From Pelotomaculum terephthalicicum JT (GTDB taxonomy: Bacteria; Bacillota; Desulfotomaculia; Desulfotomaculales; Pelotomaculaceae), in NCBI RefSeq assembly GCF_022410535.1, contig NZ_JAKNBL010000012.1, forward strand, positions 1-64,000: a stretch of DNA of 64,000 nt, in the 5' to 3' direction. The first letter of the stretch is position 1; each line of letters opens with the position of its first letter. Made by a program: the position numbers and the translations under genes. The notes under the pieces were generated by a model. It saw only the letters and a program-made list of their open reading frames with translations. It did no database searches and had not been told where the DNA came from. This document shows positions 34,380 to 44,183 of the stretch, one piece after another.

Positions 34380-34483
34380 GCGCGCTCAACTCCTAGAAAA
34401 ACCAGAGAAATCCATTATTTCATGGAATTTCGCCGAAAAGAACATAATTCCTGCAAAGGAGCTGAATATATCATGATAAGCGC

Positions 34484-34518
34484 GAAACGAAGCCGCCTCC
34501 AAGAAGCAGCTTCGTTTC
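34484..34518. terminator. Hairpin after the chemoreceptor gene
   Basis: GAAACGAAGC (34484-34493) pairs with GCTTCGTTTC (34509-34518) around 15 bases, just 34 bases past the chemoreceptor stop. There is no long T-run, so it may be a weak terminator or stabiliser. Confidence 0.5.
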
Positions 34519-34551
34519 TCAGATGTATTTCCATGCCCTCCGGAATAGATG

Positions 34552-36414
34552 TTATACCTTGAATCTGCCCACAATGGCATCCAAGGCGCCGGACAATTCA
34601 GACAGGGATGCGGCGGAAGCCGAGACTTCTTCCATAGACGCCGTTTGCTCCTCTGTTGAAGCCGCCACATTCTCCACACCCGCCGACATCTCCTCAGTGG
34701 CAGCCGCCACGCCTTGAATCTCCGTCGTCAAACTCTGTACGGCGCTGATAATTTTATTAAAACCTTCTCCTACTTCTTGAATGACCAGGGTGCCGGCTTC
34801 AACATCCCTGCCGCCCTCAGCCATGCATTCCACCGCCCTTTTTGATTCAACCTGGATGGCGTTTACCAAGCTGCTTATCTCCTTGGTGGCGTTAGCGGAT
34901 TCCTCAGCCAGCTTTCTTACTTCCTCAGCCACAACAGCAAATCCCAGCCCCTGTTCGCCCGCCCGGGCCGCCTCAATGGCGGCGTTCAGCGCCAGCAGGT
35001 TGGTTTGATCGGCTATGCTGGTAATTAGTCCGACAATTTGGTTAATCTCCTGAGATTTTTTACTCAGTGCAACAATGGTGTCGGAAACCTGTTCAGCCGA
35101 TCCGGCGATACTGCGCATTTGCTCTGTTAACTTGGCTATTCCCCGCTCACCTGCGCCGGCATGCCTGGCGGCAGTTTCGGAAGCCTGCGCCACACTCTGC
35201 GCGTTTGACGAAACCTGTTCCACCGTGGCGGCGATCTGCCCCATCGTGGAGGCGGTTTCACTGGCGCCGGCCGCGGTTTGCTGGGCACTTGCAGTTAACT
35301 GCTGAGACGCCCCGGCCACTTGCATTGAGGCTCTTTTCACTTCCAGCATAATCGCCCTCAGGTTAGACAGAAACCGATTAACCGCTTTAGCCAAGTCACC
35401 CGTCTCATCCTTGCTGTCCACCTGAATCTCCTGGGTTAAATCGCCGCCCTTTTCCGCCAGCGTGTTTAACTCATTTTTTAGAACGCGGATGGGCCTGACA
35501 ATCTGACTGGCCAGGAAAACCGCAAACGCTCCCGCGATAATCATAACAATCAAGGTCAGGCCAATGGAAATGGCGGCAAGGGATTTAAGAGTGGCCGAAA
35601 TTTCCGCCACAGGACTCGTCAGCACGAGAGACCATTTCGTGCCGGCAACCGGCGCATACGCTATGAACTTAGACACACCTTCAAAGTCGCAGCGGGTAAC
35701 ACCACTTTCCCCTTTAGTCATTTTTTGCGCGGCCGCCGTCAAATTAGGATCGAGACCGCTGTCCTGCAAAAGATTCAGCTTCATTACCAAATTTTGATCA
35801 GAATGGGCGATGCACAACCCATCCCCCCGGACCATATAGGCATAGCCTGTTTTGCCGACCTTGATCGTCGATATTTCGCGAACAATCTCGTCCATCGGCA
35901 ACGTGCCCAAAATAAGTCCGGCCACTTGATTATCCCTTTTGACCGGGGCCGCCACGACAAAGACCAGGTTGCCGGAAACCTTGGAAATGAGCGGGTCTGA
36001 AACAACGGCCTGCCCGGTGCTCATTGCCTGCTTAAAGTAATCCCTGTCACCGACACTGCCTGCCCCGCCCTCCGTCGAATAATAATCGCCTTTGCCGTCG
36101 GCGACAACAAAGGATTCGTAGTTGTCGAAGCGTTTCAGCTCATCATTAAGATAAGAAAGGATCGCGTCACGGTTCCCCGCGGCGACAACCGGTGAACTGG
36201 CCAGAGTGCTAACCTCGGACTTATGTCCGTCCAGCCACAGGCTGACCTCTGTGCCGCAGGCTTTTGACAGGGAAGCCAAGTCCAGTTCAAAGTTAGCGAT
36301 TAAGACCTGCCGCGCCTTTATATAGCTAAGACAAGACAAAGACCCCAGGGCTACCGCCAATACGACGATAATAGTCGCCATAAACTTAAACCTAATACTA
36401 CTCACCATTTCCAT
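34552..36414 (-). CDS. Methyl-accepting chemotaxis protein, dCache type
   Basis: 620 residues from ATG 36414, preceded by GGAGGG. One membrane helix at about 12-32, an outside dCache domain (about 40-275), a second helix at about 282-305, a HAMP domain (about 306-360) and a long MA signalling domain with the tip [20 protein letters not shown]. It senses small molecules outside the cell and controls CheA. The operator-like palindrome upstream (36494-36505) is shared with the duplicated response regulator region, so the NarL-type proteins may control it. Confidence 0.9.
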   Translation of the reverse strand: MEMVSSIRFKFMATIIVVLAVALGSLSCLSYIKARQVLIANFELDLASLSKACGTEVSLWLDGHKSEVSTLASSPVVAAGNRDAILSYLNDELKRFDNYESFVVADGKGDYYSTEGGAGSVGDRDYFKQAMSTGQAVVSDPLISKVSGNLVFVVAAPVKRDNQVAGLILGTLPMDEIVREISTIKVGKTGYAYMVRGDGLCIAHSDQNLVMKLNLLQDSGLDPNLTAAAQKMTKGESGVTRCDFEGVSKFIAYAPVAGTKWSLVLTSPVAEISATLKSLAAISIGLTLIVMIIAGAFAVFLASQIVRPIRVLKNELNTLAEKGGDLTQEIQVDSKDETGDLAKAVNRFLSNLRAIMLEVKRASMQVAGASQQLTASAQQTAAGASETASTMGQIAATVEQVSSNAQSVAQASETAARHAGAGERGIAKLTEQMRSIAGSAEQVSDTIVALSKKSQEINQIVGLITSIADQTNLLALNAAIEAARAGEQGLGFAVVAEEVRKLAEESANATKEISSLVNAIQVESKRAVECMAEGGRDVEAGTLVIQEVGEGFNKIISAVQSLTTEIQGVAAATEEMSAGVENVAASTEEQTASMEEVSASAASLSELSGALDAIVGRFKV

Positions 36415-36493
36415 TTTTAACCCTCCTTCTTTATATAAAAAAACACCCCCATCATCCCTGACTAATATAAATCCAATCATCAAACAGAGATAT

Positions 36494-36505
36494 AGGAGTA
36501 TTCCT
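36494..36505. promoter_or_regulatory. AGGA-4-TCCT operator, copy 1
   Basis: AGGA (36494-36497), GTAT, TCCT (36502-36505) within a 45-base block (about 36491-36535) that recurs almost unchanged at about 37306-37350. It lies 80 bases upstream of the chemoreceptor start. A site for the neighbouring NarL-type regulators is the natural reading but unproven. Confidence 0.4.
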
Positions 36506-36576
36506 GATTTTATTCTTCATATTCTCTTATTTTTATTTACCTATTTATACTTTTCGAGAAAATTTTCCCAATTGCT

Positions 36577-37224
36577 TCAAATAGATGTCAGACCTTCACG
36601 GATAGCATATTTTATGAGTCCCGCCATGCTTTGTATATCCAGCTTGTTCATAATATTCCGGCGGTGAGTTTCAACCGTCTTTCCGCTCACATGGAGCGCG
36701 GCAGCTATCTGAACTGTATTTTTACCTTCGGCCAAAAGCTGGAGCACTTCACGCTCTCTGGCTGTTAAGACGGAAAAAACCGAGGTATCTTTTTCGTGCA
36801 GGCTTTGTATGCATTCTGTAACGACCACACCTGCCACACTCGGGCTCAAGTAATATTTATCCGTGAGTATTACCTTGACGGCACCAACCAGTTCCTCAAA
36901 GGCACAATCTTTGAGCAGGTATCCTGACGCGCCGGCGTTCAACATCTCCATTACAAATCTCTTATCCGAATACATTGACAGGGCGACCACTTTAATACTC
37001 GGGCTTTCGTCCTTAATTTTACGGGTAGCTTCGATACCGTTTAATTCAGGCATGACAACATCAATTATGACAACATCGGGCGATAATTCCCGCGCCAACC
37101 GTACTGCCGTACGACCGTCCGCGGCTTCCGCGATCACTTCCACGCCGGGTGTTTTCTCAAACAAGGAGCGGAGCCCGTCGCGCATGATCTTGTGGTCGTC
37201 TACCAGAATTAATCTTATACTCAA
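36577..37224 (-). CDS. NarL/LuxR-type response regulator, copy A
   Basis: 215 residues from TTG 37224 with GAGGGGG upstream. Receiver (about 1-120): VDDHKIMRDGL, VVIIDVVMP with the phospho-Asp, SGYLLKDC with the Lys. LuxR HTH (about 148-212): LTAREREVLQLLAEGKNTVQ, then VSGKTVETHRRNIMNKLDIQ. Nearly the same protein is encoded at 37377-38024 (about 80 percent identical by eye). The kinase at 38042 presumably drives both. It has its own upstream operator-like repeat at 37309-37320. Confidence 0.92.
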   Translation of the reverse strand: MSIRLILVDDHKIMRDGLRSLFEKTPGVEVIAEAADGRTAVRLARELSPDVVIIDVVMPELNGIEATRKIKDESPSIKVVALSMYSDKRFVMEMLNAGASGYLLKDCAFEELVGAVKVILTDKYYLSPSVAGVVVTECIQSLHEKDTSVFSVLTAREREVLQLLAEGKNTVQIAAALHVSGKTVETHRRNIMNKLDIQSMAGLIKYAIREGLTSI

Positions 37225-37308
37225 ATATACCCCCTCAATAAATCCTCAATATTGATAAAAAACTCCTCTATCCCGATCACAATAAACCTAATAATTATTC
37301 GGGGAAAT

Positions 37309-37320
37309 AGGAGTTTTCCT
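37309..37320. promoter_or_regulatory. AGGA-4-TCCT operator, copy 2
   Basis: AGGA (37309-37312), GTTT, TCCT (37317-37320), in the second copy of the 45-base block. It lies upstream of response regulator A and downstream of regulator B, consistent with duplication of a gene together with its 3' flank. Confidence 0.4.
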
Positions 37321-37376
37321 GATTTTATTCCTCATATTATCTTATTTTTTTCTTTTTATCGATTTATTTTTATTGC

Positions 37377-38024
37377 TTAAATGAATGTCAAACCTTCACG
37401 AATGGCATATTTTATGAGCCCCGCCATGCTTTGTATGTCCAGCTTGCTCATAATATTCCGGCGGTGTGCATCAACCGTCTTTTCGCTCACGTGGAGCGTC
37501 GCGGCTATTCGCGTGGTATTTCCGCCTTCGGCCAGAAGCTGCAGCACTTCACGCTCTCTGGCCGTTAAGACGGAAAAAACCGAGATATTTTTTTCGTGCG
37601 GGCTTTGTACGTAATCTGCCATAACCACACCTGCTATATTGGAGCTTAAGTAATACTTATCGGAGATTATTGTGTTGACGGCACAAGCCAGTTCCTCAAA
37701 GGCGCAATCTTTAAGCAGGTATCCCGACGCGCCGGCGTTTAACATTTCCGCGACAAATCGCTTGTCCGAATGCATTGACAGGGCAACCACTTTTGTATCC
37801 GGGCTTTCTTCCCTGATCTTGCGGGTGGCTTCGATGCCGTTTAAGTCAGGCATGGCAACATCCATTATAACAACATCGGGTGACAGTTCCCTTACCAGCT
37901 GCACCGCCGTACGGCCTTCCGCGGCTTCCGCGATTACTTCCATGCCGGGCGTATTTTCAAGCAAGCAGCGGAGGCCGTCACGCATGATCTTATGGTCGTC
38001 AACAATGATTAATTTAATACTCAA
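37377..38024 (-). CDS. NarL/LuxR-type response regulator, copy B
   Basis: 215 residues from TTG 38024 with GGGGGG upstream. Same plan as copy A: VDDHKIMRDGL, VVIMDVAMP, SGYLLKDC, and an HTH with VSEKTVDAHRRNIMSKLDIQ. Differences cluster in the receiver and in the recognition-helix region (GKTVETH in A, EKTVDAH here), which could change the DNA site or only drift. Its start lies 17 bases after the kinase stop, so kinase and regulator B form an operon. Confidence 0.92.
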   Translation of the reverse strand: MSIKLIIVDDHKIMRDGLRCLLENTPGMEVIAEAAEGRTAVQLVRELSPDVVIMDVAMPDLNGIEATRKIREESPDTKVVALSMHSDKRFVAEMLNAGASGYLLKDCAFEELACAVNTIISDKYYLSSNIAGVVMADYVQSPHEKNISVFSVLTAREREVLQLLAEGGNTTRIAATLHVSEKTVDAHRRNIMSKLDIQSMAGLIKYAIREGLTFI

Positions 38025-38041
38025 ATAGATCCCCCCGAAAC

Positions 38042-39199
38042 CTACCGGCGCCTGAGAGGCGCTTCCAGGGTGACAATGGTTCCCACGCCCGGTCTTGACT
38101 TTATTTCCATATTCCCGCCCGTGTGCTTTAAACGCTCACGCACGCTAAAAAGTCCAAACCCACCCGCCTTGCTGATATCGAAGCCTTTTTTAGCAATGTC
38201 AAAGCCCGATCCGTCATCTTCAATGCCAATTCTTAAGTTCCGGCCCTGTTTCTGGATAGATACCAGCGCCTTCTGCGCTTTGGCGTGCTTAACAATATTC
38301 ATGAGGATCTCTCTTACCGCCGTAAAAAGAATAATCCGTATTTCATCCTCCAGTGGCTTTAACTGCCCGTCATCTTTTAAGCAAAACCTGATGCCGCGCT
38401 TTTCTATGATCTGTTCACCCAGCCATTCAACCGCCGCTTCGAATCCTAGTTCATAGAGAATGGGCGGGCTGATCTCAAATGTCAATGAACGTGTGTATTG
38501 AATCGTTTTTTCAACAAGATCCTTAATTTCGTCCACATTTTTTCTAAGCGTGTCGGACGACAATGATTCCCGCAGCGCTCCCAATTCCATCCTGGCGACT
38601 GCAAGAGACTGCCCGATATGGTCGTGAATCTCCGATGCGATACGCCGCCGCTCCCGCTCCTCGGCTAACGACAATTTTGCCGCGAGTGATCTAAGCTTAA
38701 TTTCATAGGCTTTTACTTTCATCTCAGCTATCTTGCGCCCGGTGATATCATGTTTTTCAAAAACCGCCCCGGCAAACCGGCCGTGCTCATCAAGCAATAT
38801 ATTGCCGGTGCTCTCAATCCAAAGGTAGTGTCCGCCGGCGTGCCTGTAGCGCACTTCCAATTTAACCCGGGATTTGTTCTTAGCAAAAGCATCGAGCATC
38901 TTTACCGTTCTTTTCAAGTCGCTCTTATGTACGAAAGCTAATAATGACTTGCCGATCATATCCTCAGGCTCGTATCCTAAAAAACTTCTATGGGACGGGC
39001 TGACATAACAGTAAATAAACCTGGCGTCAGTCTGAGCAATCATATCCATCATGTTATCGGTTATCCGGCGCAAATTAGCCTCGCTTACCCTCAGCGCGTC
39101 CTCCATCCTTTTGCGCTCGGCTTCCTCCGCCTGCCCGCCCTGCTTTTCCTTTTCCATGCGTTCCGGGCAAAAATGCGATATTTCTTCAATAAAGAGCAA
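38042..39199 (-). CDS. PAS-containing NarX-type histidine kinase
   Basis: 385 residues if TTG 39199 is used; ATG at residue 15 is an alternative with a weak site, so the start is uncertain. No membrane helix, so it is cytoplasmic. A coiled coil (about 15-45), a PAS domain (about 45-165) ending EKHDITGRKIAEMK, a HisKA_3 dimer domain with RRIASEIHDHIGQSLAVARM (His in HDHIGQ) and a HATPase with EDDGSGFD and GGFGLFSVRERL. It should sense an internal redox or ligand state and phosphorylate the NarL-type regulators downstream. Confidence 0.9.
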   Translation of the reverse strand: MLFIEEISHFCPERMEKEKQGGQAEEAERKRMEDALRVSEANLRRITDNMMDMIAQTDARFIYCYVSPSHRSFLGYEPEDMIGKSLLAFVHKSDLKRTVKMLDAFAKNKSRVKLEVRYRHAGGHYLWIESTGNILLDEHGRFAGAVFEKHDITGRKIAEMKVKAYEIKLRSLAAKLSLAEERERRRIASEIHDHIGQSLAVARMELGALRESLSSDTLRKNVDEIKDLVEKTIQYTRSLTFEISPPILYELGFEAAVEWLGEQIIEKRGIRFCLKDDGQLKPLEDEIRIILFTAVREILMNIVKHAKAQKALVSIQKQGRNLRIGIEDDGSGFDIAKKGFDISKAGGFGLFSVRERLKHTGGNMEIKSRPGVGTIVTLEAPLRRR

Positions 39200-39355
39200 T
39201 TTCCTTGTCCAACCTTCTTCCCTTATCTATAATATCTTTCCGCCTTATTATGAGATTTCTTTAAATTCCCGGCAATCCCTGCAATATTTTCTTGTCCCGC
39301 CCCAAAAATATTAATTCATAACAACACTATCGATTTAGGATAATAAACTTAGAAC

Positions 39356-39389
39356 TCGACATTTTATCACTTGTCGATTATTATATAAT
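39356..39389 (+). promoter_or_regulatory. Promoter with inverted repeat upstream of trkA
   Basis: TCGACA (39356-39361) and TGTCGA (39372-39377) form an inverted repeat with a 10-base spacer, followed by a perfect TATAAT (39384-39389). There is no good -35 box, which would suit an activated promoter. The half-site TGTCGA resembles a 0A box (TGTCGAA). Confidence 0.4.
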
Positions 39390-39427
39390 AACGAAAAATG
39401 ATTTCTATAATTTCCAGGAGTAACTAT

Positions 39428-40801
39428 ATGAAAATCACCGTAATCGGATTAGGGAAAGTGGGCATGGAAATCACCCGGCGACTCTGTGAAGAGGGACATG
39501 ACATCCTGGTCATTGACAAGGATGAATCAAAATTGTCCAAGATTTACGAAAACAATTTGGACGTCATCGCGATGAAAGGAAATGGCTCCAGCGCCCGGAT
39601 CCTGAAGTCTCCGGAGGTGGCGGGAAGCGATCTGCTGGTGGCGGTGACCAACAGCGACGAAATTAACATGATCGCCTGTATGATGGCGAAAAAAATGGAC
39701 ATACCAAGGACAGTCGCCCGGATTAGGGACCCGGACCACGCCCGCGACCTGATCGTCTCCAAAGAGGACATGGGCCTTGACCTGGTGGTTAACCCGGAAT
39801 ACGCCGCGGCCATGGAAATCAGCCGGCTCCTGACAGTGGCCCTGCCGGTTCACACCGAACTTTTTGGCGACGGCAAGATCCTGATGGCAGACATCACCAT
39901 GGACGAAAACATGACGGCCTTTATAGGCAAGAAATTAAAAGATGTGGAACTGCCGAGGGCTTGCCTGATCGTGGCCATTTCACGCCGCGGAGAAATGGTC
40001 ATACCCGGCGGAAAAGATATCATCATGCCCGGCGACACTATTTACCTGCTCGGTCACTCCGACAGCGTAAACAAGTTTTGCCTGAAGATTAAAAAGAAAA
40101 AGCAGAAAATGCAGGATGTGATCATTCTGGGAGGCGGCAGGATCTCCTACTACCTGGCGGAAAAACTCAATTCCCAAGGCATCCGGGTGAAGATTATTGA
40201 GCAAAACCTGGAACGCTGCCGGGATTTGGCTGAGAGCCTGCCGGAAACGCTCGTCCTGCAGGGCGACGGTTCGGACATCGACACCCTCAAACGTGAAGGG
40301 ATCAAGGAGACTGACGGCTTCGTGGCGGTAACCGGCATTGATGAGGAAAATCTCCTGCTCGCCTTACTGGCTAAACAAATAGGCGCCAAAAGAGTGGTGG
40401 CCAAGGTCAGCCGGCCCAGCTATACCACGCTGGTGGAAAGGCTGGGGGTGGATGCCGCCATCAGCCCGCGCTTGAACATGGTCAGCGAGATCCTGCGCTT
40501 CATCCGGGGCGGCCGTCTCCTCTCCCTGTTCCTTCTCCTGAACGGTCAAGCCGAAGTTTTCGAATTGATCGTCCAGCCCGGCACCAAAATCGCCGGCAAG
40601 GCCTTGAAAAATTCGGGAATGCCCAAGGGAGTCATCATCGGGGCTATCGTGCGCGGTGAAGAGGCCATCATTCCCGAAGGCAACGACGTGATCATGGAAA
40701 ACGACCGCCTGGTGGTATTCGCTCTCGGGCATATCATGCACAATATAGAATCCTTATTCAATTTGGGAGGATCCCCGCTTGAACAGAAACCTTATTATTA
40801 G
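39428..40801 (+). CDS. trkA: TrkA potassium-uptake regulatory subunit
   Basis: 457 residues from ATG 39428 with CAGGAG upstream. Two RCK units in tandem: each begins with a Rossmann strand (KITVIGLGKVGMEI near 1; VIILGGGRISYYLAEKL near 230) and ends in a TrkA-C ligand domain. NAD(H) and c-di-AMP or other nucleotides bind such units and gate the TrkH pore. The last 23 bases overlap trkH, so the two are made together. The full-length double-RCK size matches TrkA rather than KtrA. Confidence 0.92.
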   Translation: MKITVIGLGKVGMEITRRLCEEGHDILVIDKDESKLSKIYENNLDVIAMKGNGSSARILKSPEVAGSDLLVAVTNSDEINMIACMMAKKMDIPRTVARIRDPDHARDLIVSKEDMGLDLVVNPEYAAAMEISRLLTVALPVHTELFGDGKILMADITMDENMTAFIGKKLKDVELPRACLIVAISRRGEMVIPGGKDIIMPGDTIYLLGHSDSVNKFCLKIKKKKQKMQDVIILGGGRISYYLAEKLNSQGIRVKIIEQNLERCRDLAESLPETLVLQGDGSDIDTLKREGIKETDGFVAVTGIDEENLLLALLAKQIGAKRVVAKVSRPSYTTLVERLGVDAAISPRLNMVSEILRFIRGGRLLSLFLLLNGQAEVFELIVQPGTKIAGKALKNSGMPKGVIIGAIVRGEEAIIPEGNDVIMENDRLVVFALGHIMHNIESLFNLGGSPLEQKPYY

Positions 40802-42218
40802 AACCCTGGGATTGGTGCTGATATGTGAAGCGGGAGCCATGCTTCCTTCCTTCTTCCTTGCCCTGTATTACAGGGAGCCTGACCTGCTTCCTTTTCTTTA
40901 CAGCATTCTTTTACTGGCGGCGCCGGGCTTTTTGCTCGCGCTGGTCCGCGTCAAGAACAAGGATGTCGGCTACCGCGAGGGATTTGCCATCGCCACCATG
41001 ACCTGGCTGGTCACCGCCGCCTGCGGCAGTATTCCCTTTCTCCTGTCCGGCAGTCTGACTACCTTTTGCGACGCTTTTTTTGAATCCATGTCCGGCTTTA
41101 CCACCACCGGCGCCTCGGTTATACCCGACGTGGAAATTCTGCCGCACGGCATCCTGTTCTGGCGCAGCTTCACCCATTTCCTGGGCGGCATGGGCACTAT
41201 CGTGCTTATCCTGGCGCTCATCCCGTCCTTAAAGGTGGCCGCGACGCAGCTCTACAAGGCCGAGGTGCCCGGCCCCACCAAGAGCAAGGTGTTGCCCCGT
41301 ATCCTTCAGACCACCAGACAACTCTGGAAAGTCTACATGTTGCTCACAGCAGCGGAGGTAATCCTTCTCCTCCTGGCCGGGATGCCGCTGTTCGAATCTT
41401 TCATCCACACCTTCGGCTCTGTGGGCACAGGCGGCTTTTCCTGCAAAAACGCCAGCATAGGCGCTTATAACAGTTTGGCAATAGAATGTATAGTAATGTT
41501 TTTTATGATTATTTGCGGCATGAACTTCGCCCTGCATATCGGCATAATGCGCGGCAATTTCAAAGCTTACCTTAATGACCCTGAGACCAGGCTCTACCTG
41601 GGCATCATTGCCATCAGCGTCTCGCTCATCGCTCTAAACCAGGTTTATGCTCTGAATAACACGGTGGAAGAAGCGATTCGCTCATCTTTCTTCACTGTTT
41701 CCTCCATCATTACCACCACCGGCTATGCCACGGCGGATTTCGATCGCTGGCCGGAATTCAGTAAAATCATCCTGTTGCTGCTGATGTTCGTCGGCGGCTG
41801 CGCCGGCTCCACCGCCGGGGCCATAAAAAACGTGCGTTTTCTTATACTTTTCAAAAGCGCCGCCCGGCAGATCCTGAAATTCCTGCACCCTCATGCCGTC
41901 GTTCCGGTCCGTCTGGGGCGGGAAGTGGTTCCCGACGAAGTCGTCGAGAACGTGCAGACCTTCTTCTTCCTTTACATGCTCATTTTCGGCGCGTCCACCT
42001 TATATATCTCCTCGCTAGGTCTCGATCTGGTCAGCGCCGCGTCCTCCGTCGCGGCCACTCTGGGCAATATCGGACCTGGTCTGGCGCTGGTGGGTCCCAT
42101 GACCAACTTTGCATCCCTGCCGGATTCCGGCAAGCTATTGCTGTCATTCTGCATGTTGATCGGCCGGCTGGAGATCTACACCGTCCTGGTCGTTTTCAGC
42201 GCCCGGTTTTGGCGGTAG
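40779..42218 (+). CDS. trkH: TrkH potassium channel subunit
   Basis: 479 residues from TTG 40779, with GGGAGGA placed correctly inside trkA. Membrane protein with four pore-loop repeats; selectivity segments include SGFTTTGASV, GSVGTGGFS, TTTGYATADF and LGNIGPGLALVGP. Works with TrkA to import K+ using the membrane potential or a proton. No membrane-exposed extra domain. Last gene of the trk operon. Confidence 0.92.
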   Translation: MNRNLIIRTLGLVLICEAGAMLPSFFLALYYREPDLLPFLYSILLLAAPGFLLALVRVKNKDVGYREGFAIATMTWLVTAACGSIPFLLSGSLTTFCDAFFESMSGFTTTGASVIPDVEILPHGILFWRSFTHFLGGMGTIVLILALIPSLKVAATQLYKAEVPGPTKSKVLPRILQTTRQLWKVYMLLTAAEVILLLLAGMPLFESFIHTFGSVGTGGFSCKNASIGAYNSLAIECIVMFFMIICGMNFALHIGIMRGNFKAYLNDPETRLYLGIIAISVSLIALNQVYALNNTVEEAIRSSFFTVSSIITTTGYATADFDRWPEFSKIILLLLMFVGGCAGSTAGAIKNVRFLILFKSAARQILKFLHPHAVVPVRLGREVVPDEVVENVQTFFFLYMLIFGASTLYISSLGLDLVSAASSVAATLGNIGPGLALVGPMTNFASLPDSGKLLLSFCMLIGRLEIYTVLVVFSARFWR

Positions 42219-42312
42219 CGTTACATGGTCTACATGGTATAGTACAGTATTTCGTTCATTTTGGCAGTTCTAAAATTTTCTTCTACAGCTATGATTAAGA
42301 TATGATTAAAAA

Positions 42313-42341
42313 TTGAAAATATAAAATAAAGAAGCTATACT
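42313..42341 (+). promoter_or_regulatory. SigA-type promoter of khtTU
   Basis: TTGAAA (42313-42318), 17 bases, TATACT (42336-42341), lying 22 bases before the khtT start. The leader is only about 15 bases long, leaving little room for a riboswitch. Confidence 0.65.
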
Positions 42342-42363
42342 GTAAAAAACGAGGTGGTTTTTT

Positions 42364-42861
42364 ATGAATTTAATAAGAGAGTCAGACCTTCCCGGCATCG
42401 GCCGAAAGTTCCAGATCAATACCATAAGCGGAGATAAGCTTGTAATCGTAGTGCATGATGACGGCAGGCGCGAGATGCACCATTTTGATGACGACGACCC
42501 TGATGACAGCATATCCATGGTCATGCTTAACGATGCCGAGGCACGTTGTGTCGGAGGTATTCTCGGCGGAATGTCTTATATGCCGAAGGCATTGGAATCG
42601 GTTGACATGGCTTTTGATGAAATGGTTATTGAATGGTACAAGCTTGAACCGGGAATAAAATCGATTGGCTTGACAATCGGCGATTTGGGAATTCGCAAAA
42701 GGACGGGCGCCTCAATCATTGCCATTGTGAATCGGGACCATAGTAAAATAATTAATCCGGGTCCCGAACAAACAATTAAGGAAGGGGCAACCATCGTAAT
42801 CCTTGGGGAGAGAGAGAAAGTAAAAGCCTGTAAACGTTTGCTCCAGCTTGGGAGCATATAA
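42364..42861 (+). CDS. khtT: KhtT-like K+/H+ antiporter regulatory subunit
   Basis: 165 residues; GAGGTGG precedes ATG 42364. The N-terminal half begins RESDLPGIGRKFQINTISGD, the KhtT opening, and the C-terminal half is a TrkA-C (RCK_C) domain (LGIRKRTGASIIAIVN and GATIVILGERE). KhtT gates KhtU in response to nucleotides such as c-di-AMP and to pH. It sits 3 bases upstream of the antiporter gene. Together with TrkAH next door, this gives uptake and release of K+ in one region. Confidence 0.88.
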   Translation: MNLIRESDLPGIGRKFQINTISGDKLVIVVHDDGRREMHHFDDDDPDDSISMVMLNDAEARCVGGILGGMSYMPKALESVDMAFDEMVIEWYKLEPGIKSIGLTIGDLGIRKRTGASIIAIVNRDHSKIINPGPEQTIKEGATIVILGEREKVKACKRLLQLGSI

Positions 42862-42864
42862 CGG

Positions 42865-44097
42865 ATGGAGCAACACATTCTCTTTGAAGTCGGGCTTGCC
42901 CTGAGCATTATTGCAGCGGTCGGCTTATTGTCCTCCCACTTGCGGTTTTCAATTGTTCCTTTCTTAATAATTGCTGGAATGCTTGTAGGTCCTCATGCTC
43001 CGCATATAGGTGTTCTTGATTTTCGTTTTATAGAAAGTGCCTCGTTAATTGATTTCATGGGACGCTTGGGTATTCTCTTTCTGCTGTTTTACCTCGGGCT
43101 GGAGTTCTCCGTCGGCCGTTTAATGAAGGCCGGGCGTTCAATTATCATGGGCGGGACCATTTACATGGCCATCAATCTAACTCTGGGATTGCTTTTCCCC
43201 TATTTGCTGGGGTGGCCTTTGCGGGAAATCATGGTGGCGGCAGGAATTACTACAATTTCATCCAGTGCTATTGTTGCCAAGATGATCGTTGACTTAAAAC
43301 GGTCGGTTAGGTCGGAAACCGAGATGATTCTTGGACTGATGATGTTTCAGGATGTCTTTGTGGCTGTCTATCTTTCAGTTGTATCGGGACTTGTGTTAAG
43401 CGGTACGGCTTCTCCCTTAATTGTCTTGCAGTCAGCCGGCCTGGCGCTTGGTTTTATGCTTGTTTTTCTCTTCCTGGGGCGCAAGCTTCTCTCACAGCTG
43501 AACAGGATGCTGAATATTCCCTCTGATGAAGTATTTTTACTTGTATTGTTCGCCATAATTACTCTGGTAGCCGGATTCTCGGAAACCATCCATGTCGCGG
43601 AAGCGATCGGTGCTTTGTTAGTCGGTCTGGTGCTGGCAGAGACTGAACATTTAGAACGGATTGAACACATTCTTGTACCTTTCAGAGACTTGTTTGGAGC
43701 ATTATTTTTCTTCAGTTTCGGCCTGAGTATAGATCCCCTTTCTATCAGTGGAGCAGTATGGCCCGCCCTTGCGGCGGTGGGGATAACATTAATCGGCAAC
43801 TTTGTGTCCGGGATGCTCGCAGGCCGCATGGCCGGGTATTCGCACCGGGCTTCTACTTATGTCGGATTGACCATAACACCTCGCGGCGAGTTCTCCATTG
43901 TTTTAGCCAAATTAGCGTTGGCCGGGGGATTATTGCCCATTCTTCAGCCTTTCGCAGCCCTTTATGTGCTTGTCTTAGCGATTTTAGGCCCGCTGCTTAC
44001 CAAGGAATCCAAGTGGATTTACATCAAACTGAGCCGTATATTCGGGTGGCCGGAACTAAAAGAAAAGCGAAAGCAAAAAGTTTTAAAACAAGCCTGA
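42865..44097 (+). CDS. khtU: KhtU-like monovalent cation/proton antiporter
   Basis: 410 residues and about 12 or 13 membrane helices of the CPA2 (Kef) family. Recognisable: the LLFYLGLEFSVGRL helix, ISSSAIVAKMIVDL, an EAIGALLVGLVLAET helix and LTITPRGEFSIVLA near the end. It has no cytoplasmic RCK tail, which is instead supplied by KhtT. The likely job is K+ release in exchange for protons under alkaline or high-K+ stress. It ends with a Lys-rich tail (RKQKVLKQA). Confidence 0.9.
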   Translation: MEQHILFEVGLALSIIAAVGLLSSHLRFSIVPFLIIAGMLVGPHAPHIGVLDFRFIESASLIDFMGRLGILFLLFYLGLEFSVGRLMKAGRSIIMGGTIYMAINLTLGLLFPYLLGWPLREIMVAAGITTISSSAIVAKMIVDLKRSVRSETEMILGLMMFQDVFVAVYLSVVSGLVLSGTASPLIVLQSAGLALGFMLVFLFLGRKLLSQLNRMLNIPSDEVFLLVLFAIITLVAGFSETIHVAEAIGALLVGLVLAETEHLERIEHILVPFRDLFGALFFFSFGLSIDPLSISGAVWPALAAVGITLIGNFVSGMLAGRMAGYSHRASTYVGLTITPRGEFSIVLAKLALAGGLLPILQPFAALYVLVLAILGPLLTKESKWIYIKLSRIFGWPELKEKRKQKVLKQA

Positions 44098-44183
44098 TCT
44101 TTAAACCATCATCTTTACCGGTAAAATATCGGGAGGTTATTCGGGAACCAGAAACAGGCAGCGACGCGGGGATGTACAAGCAC

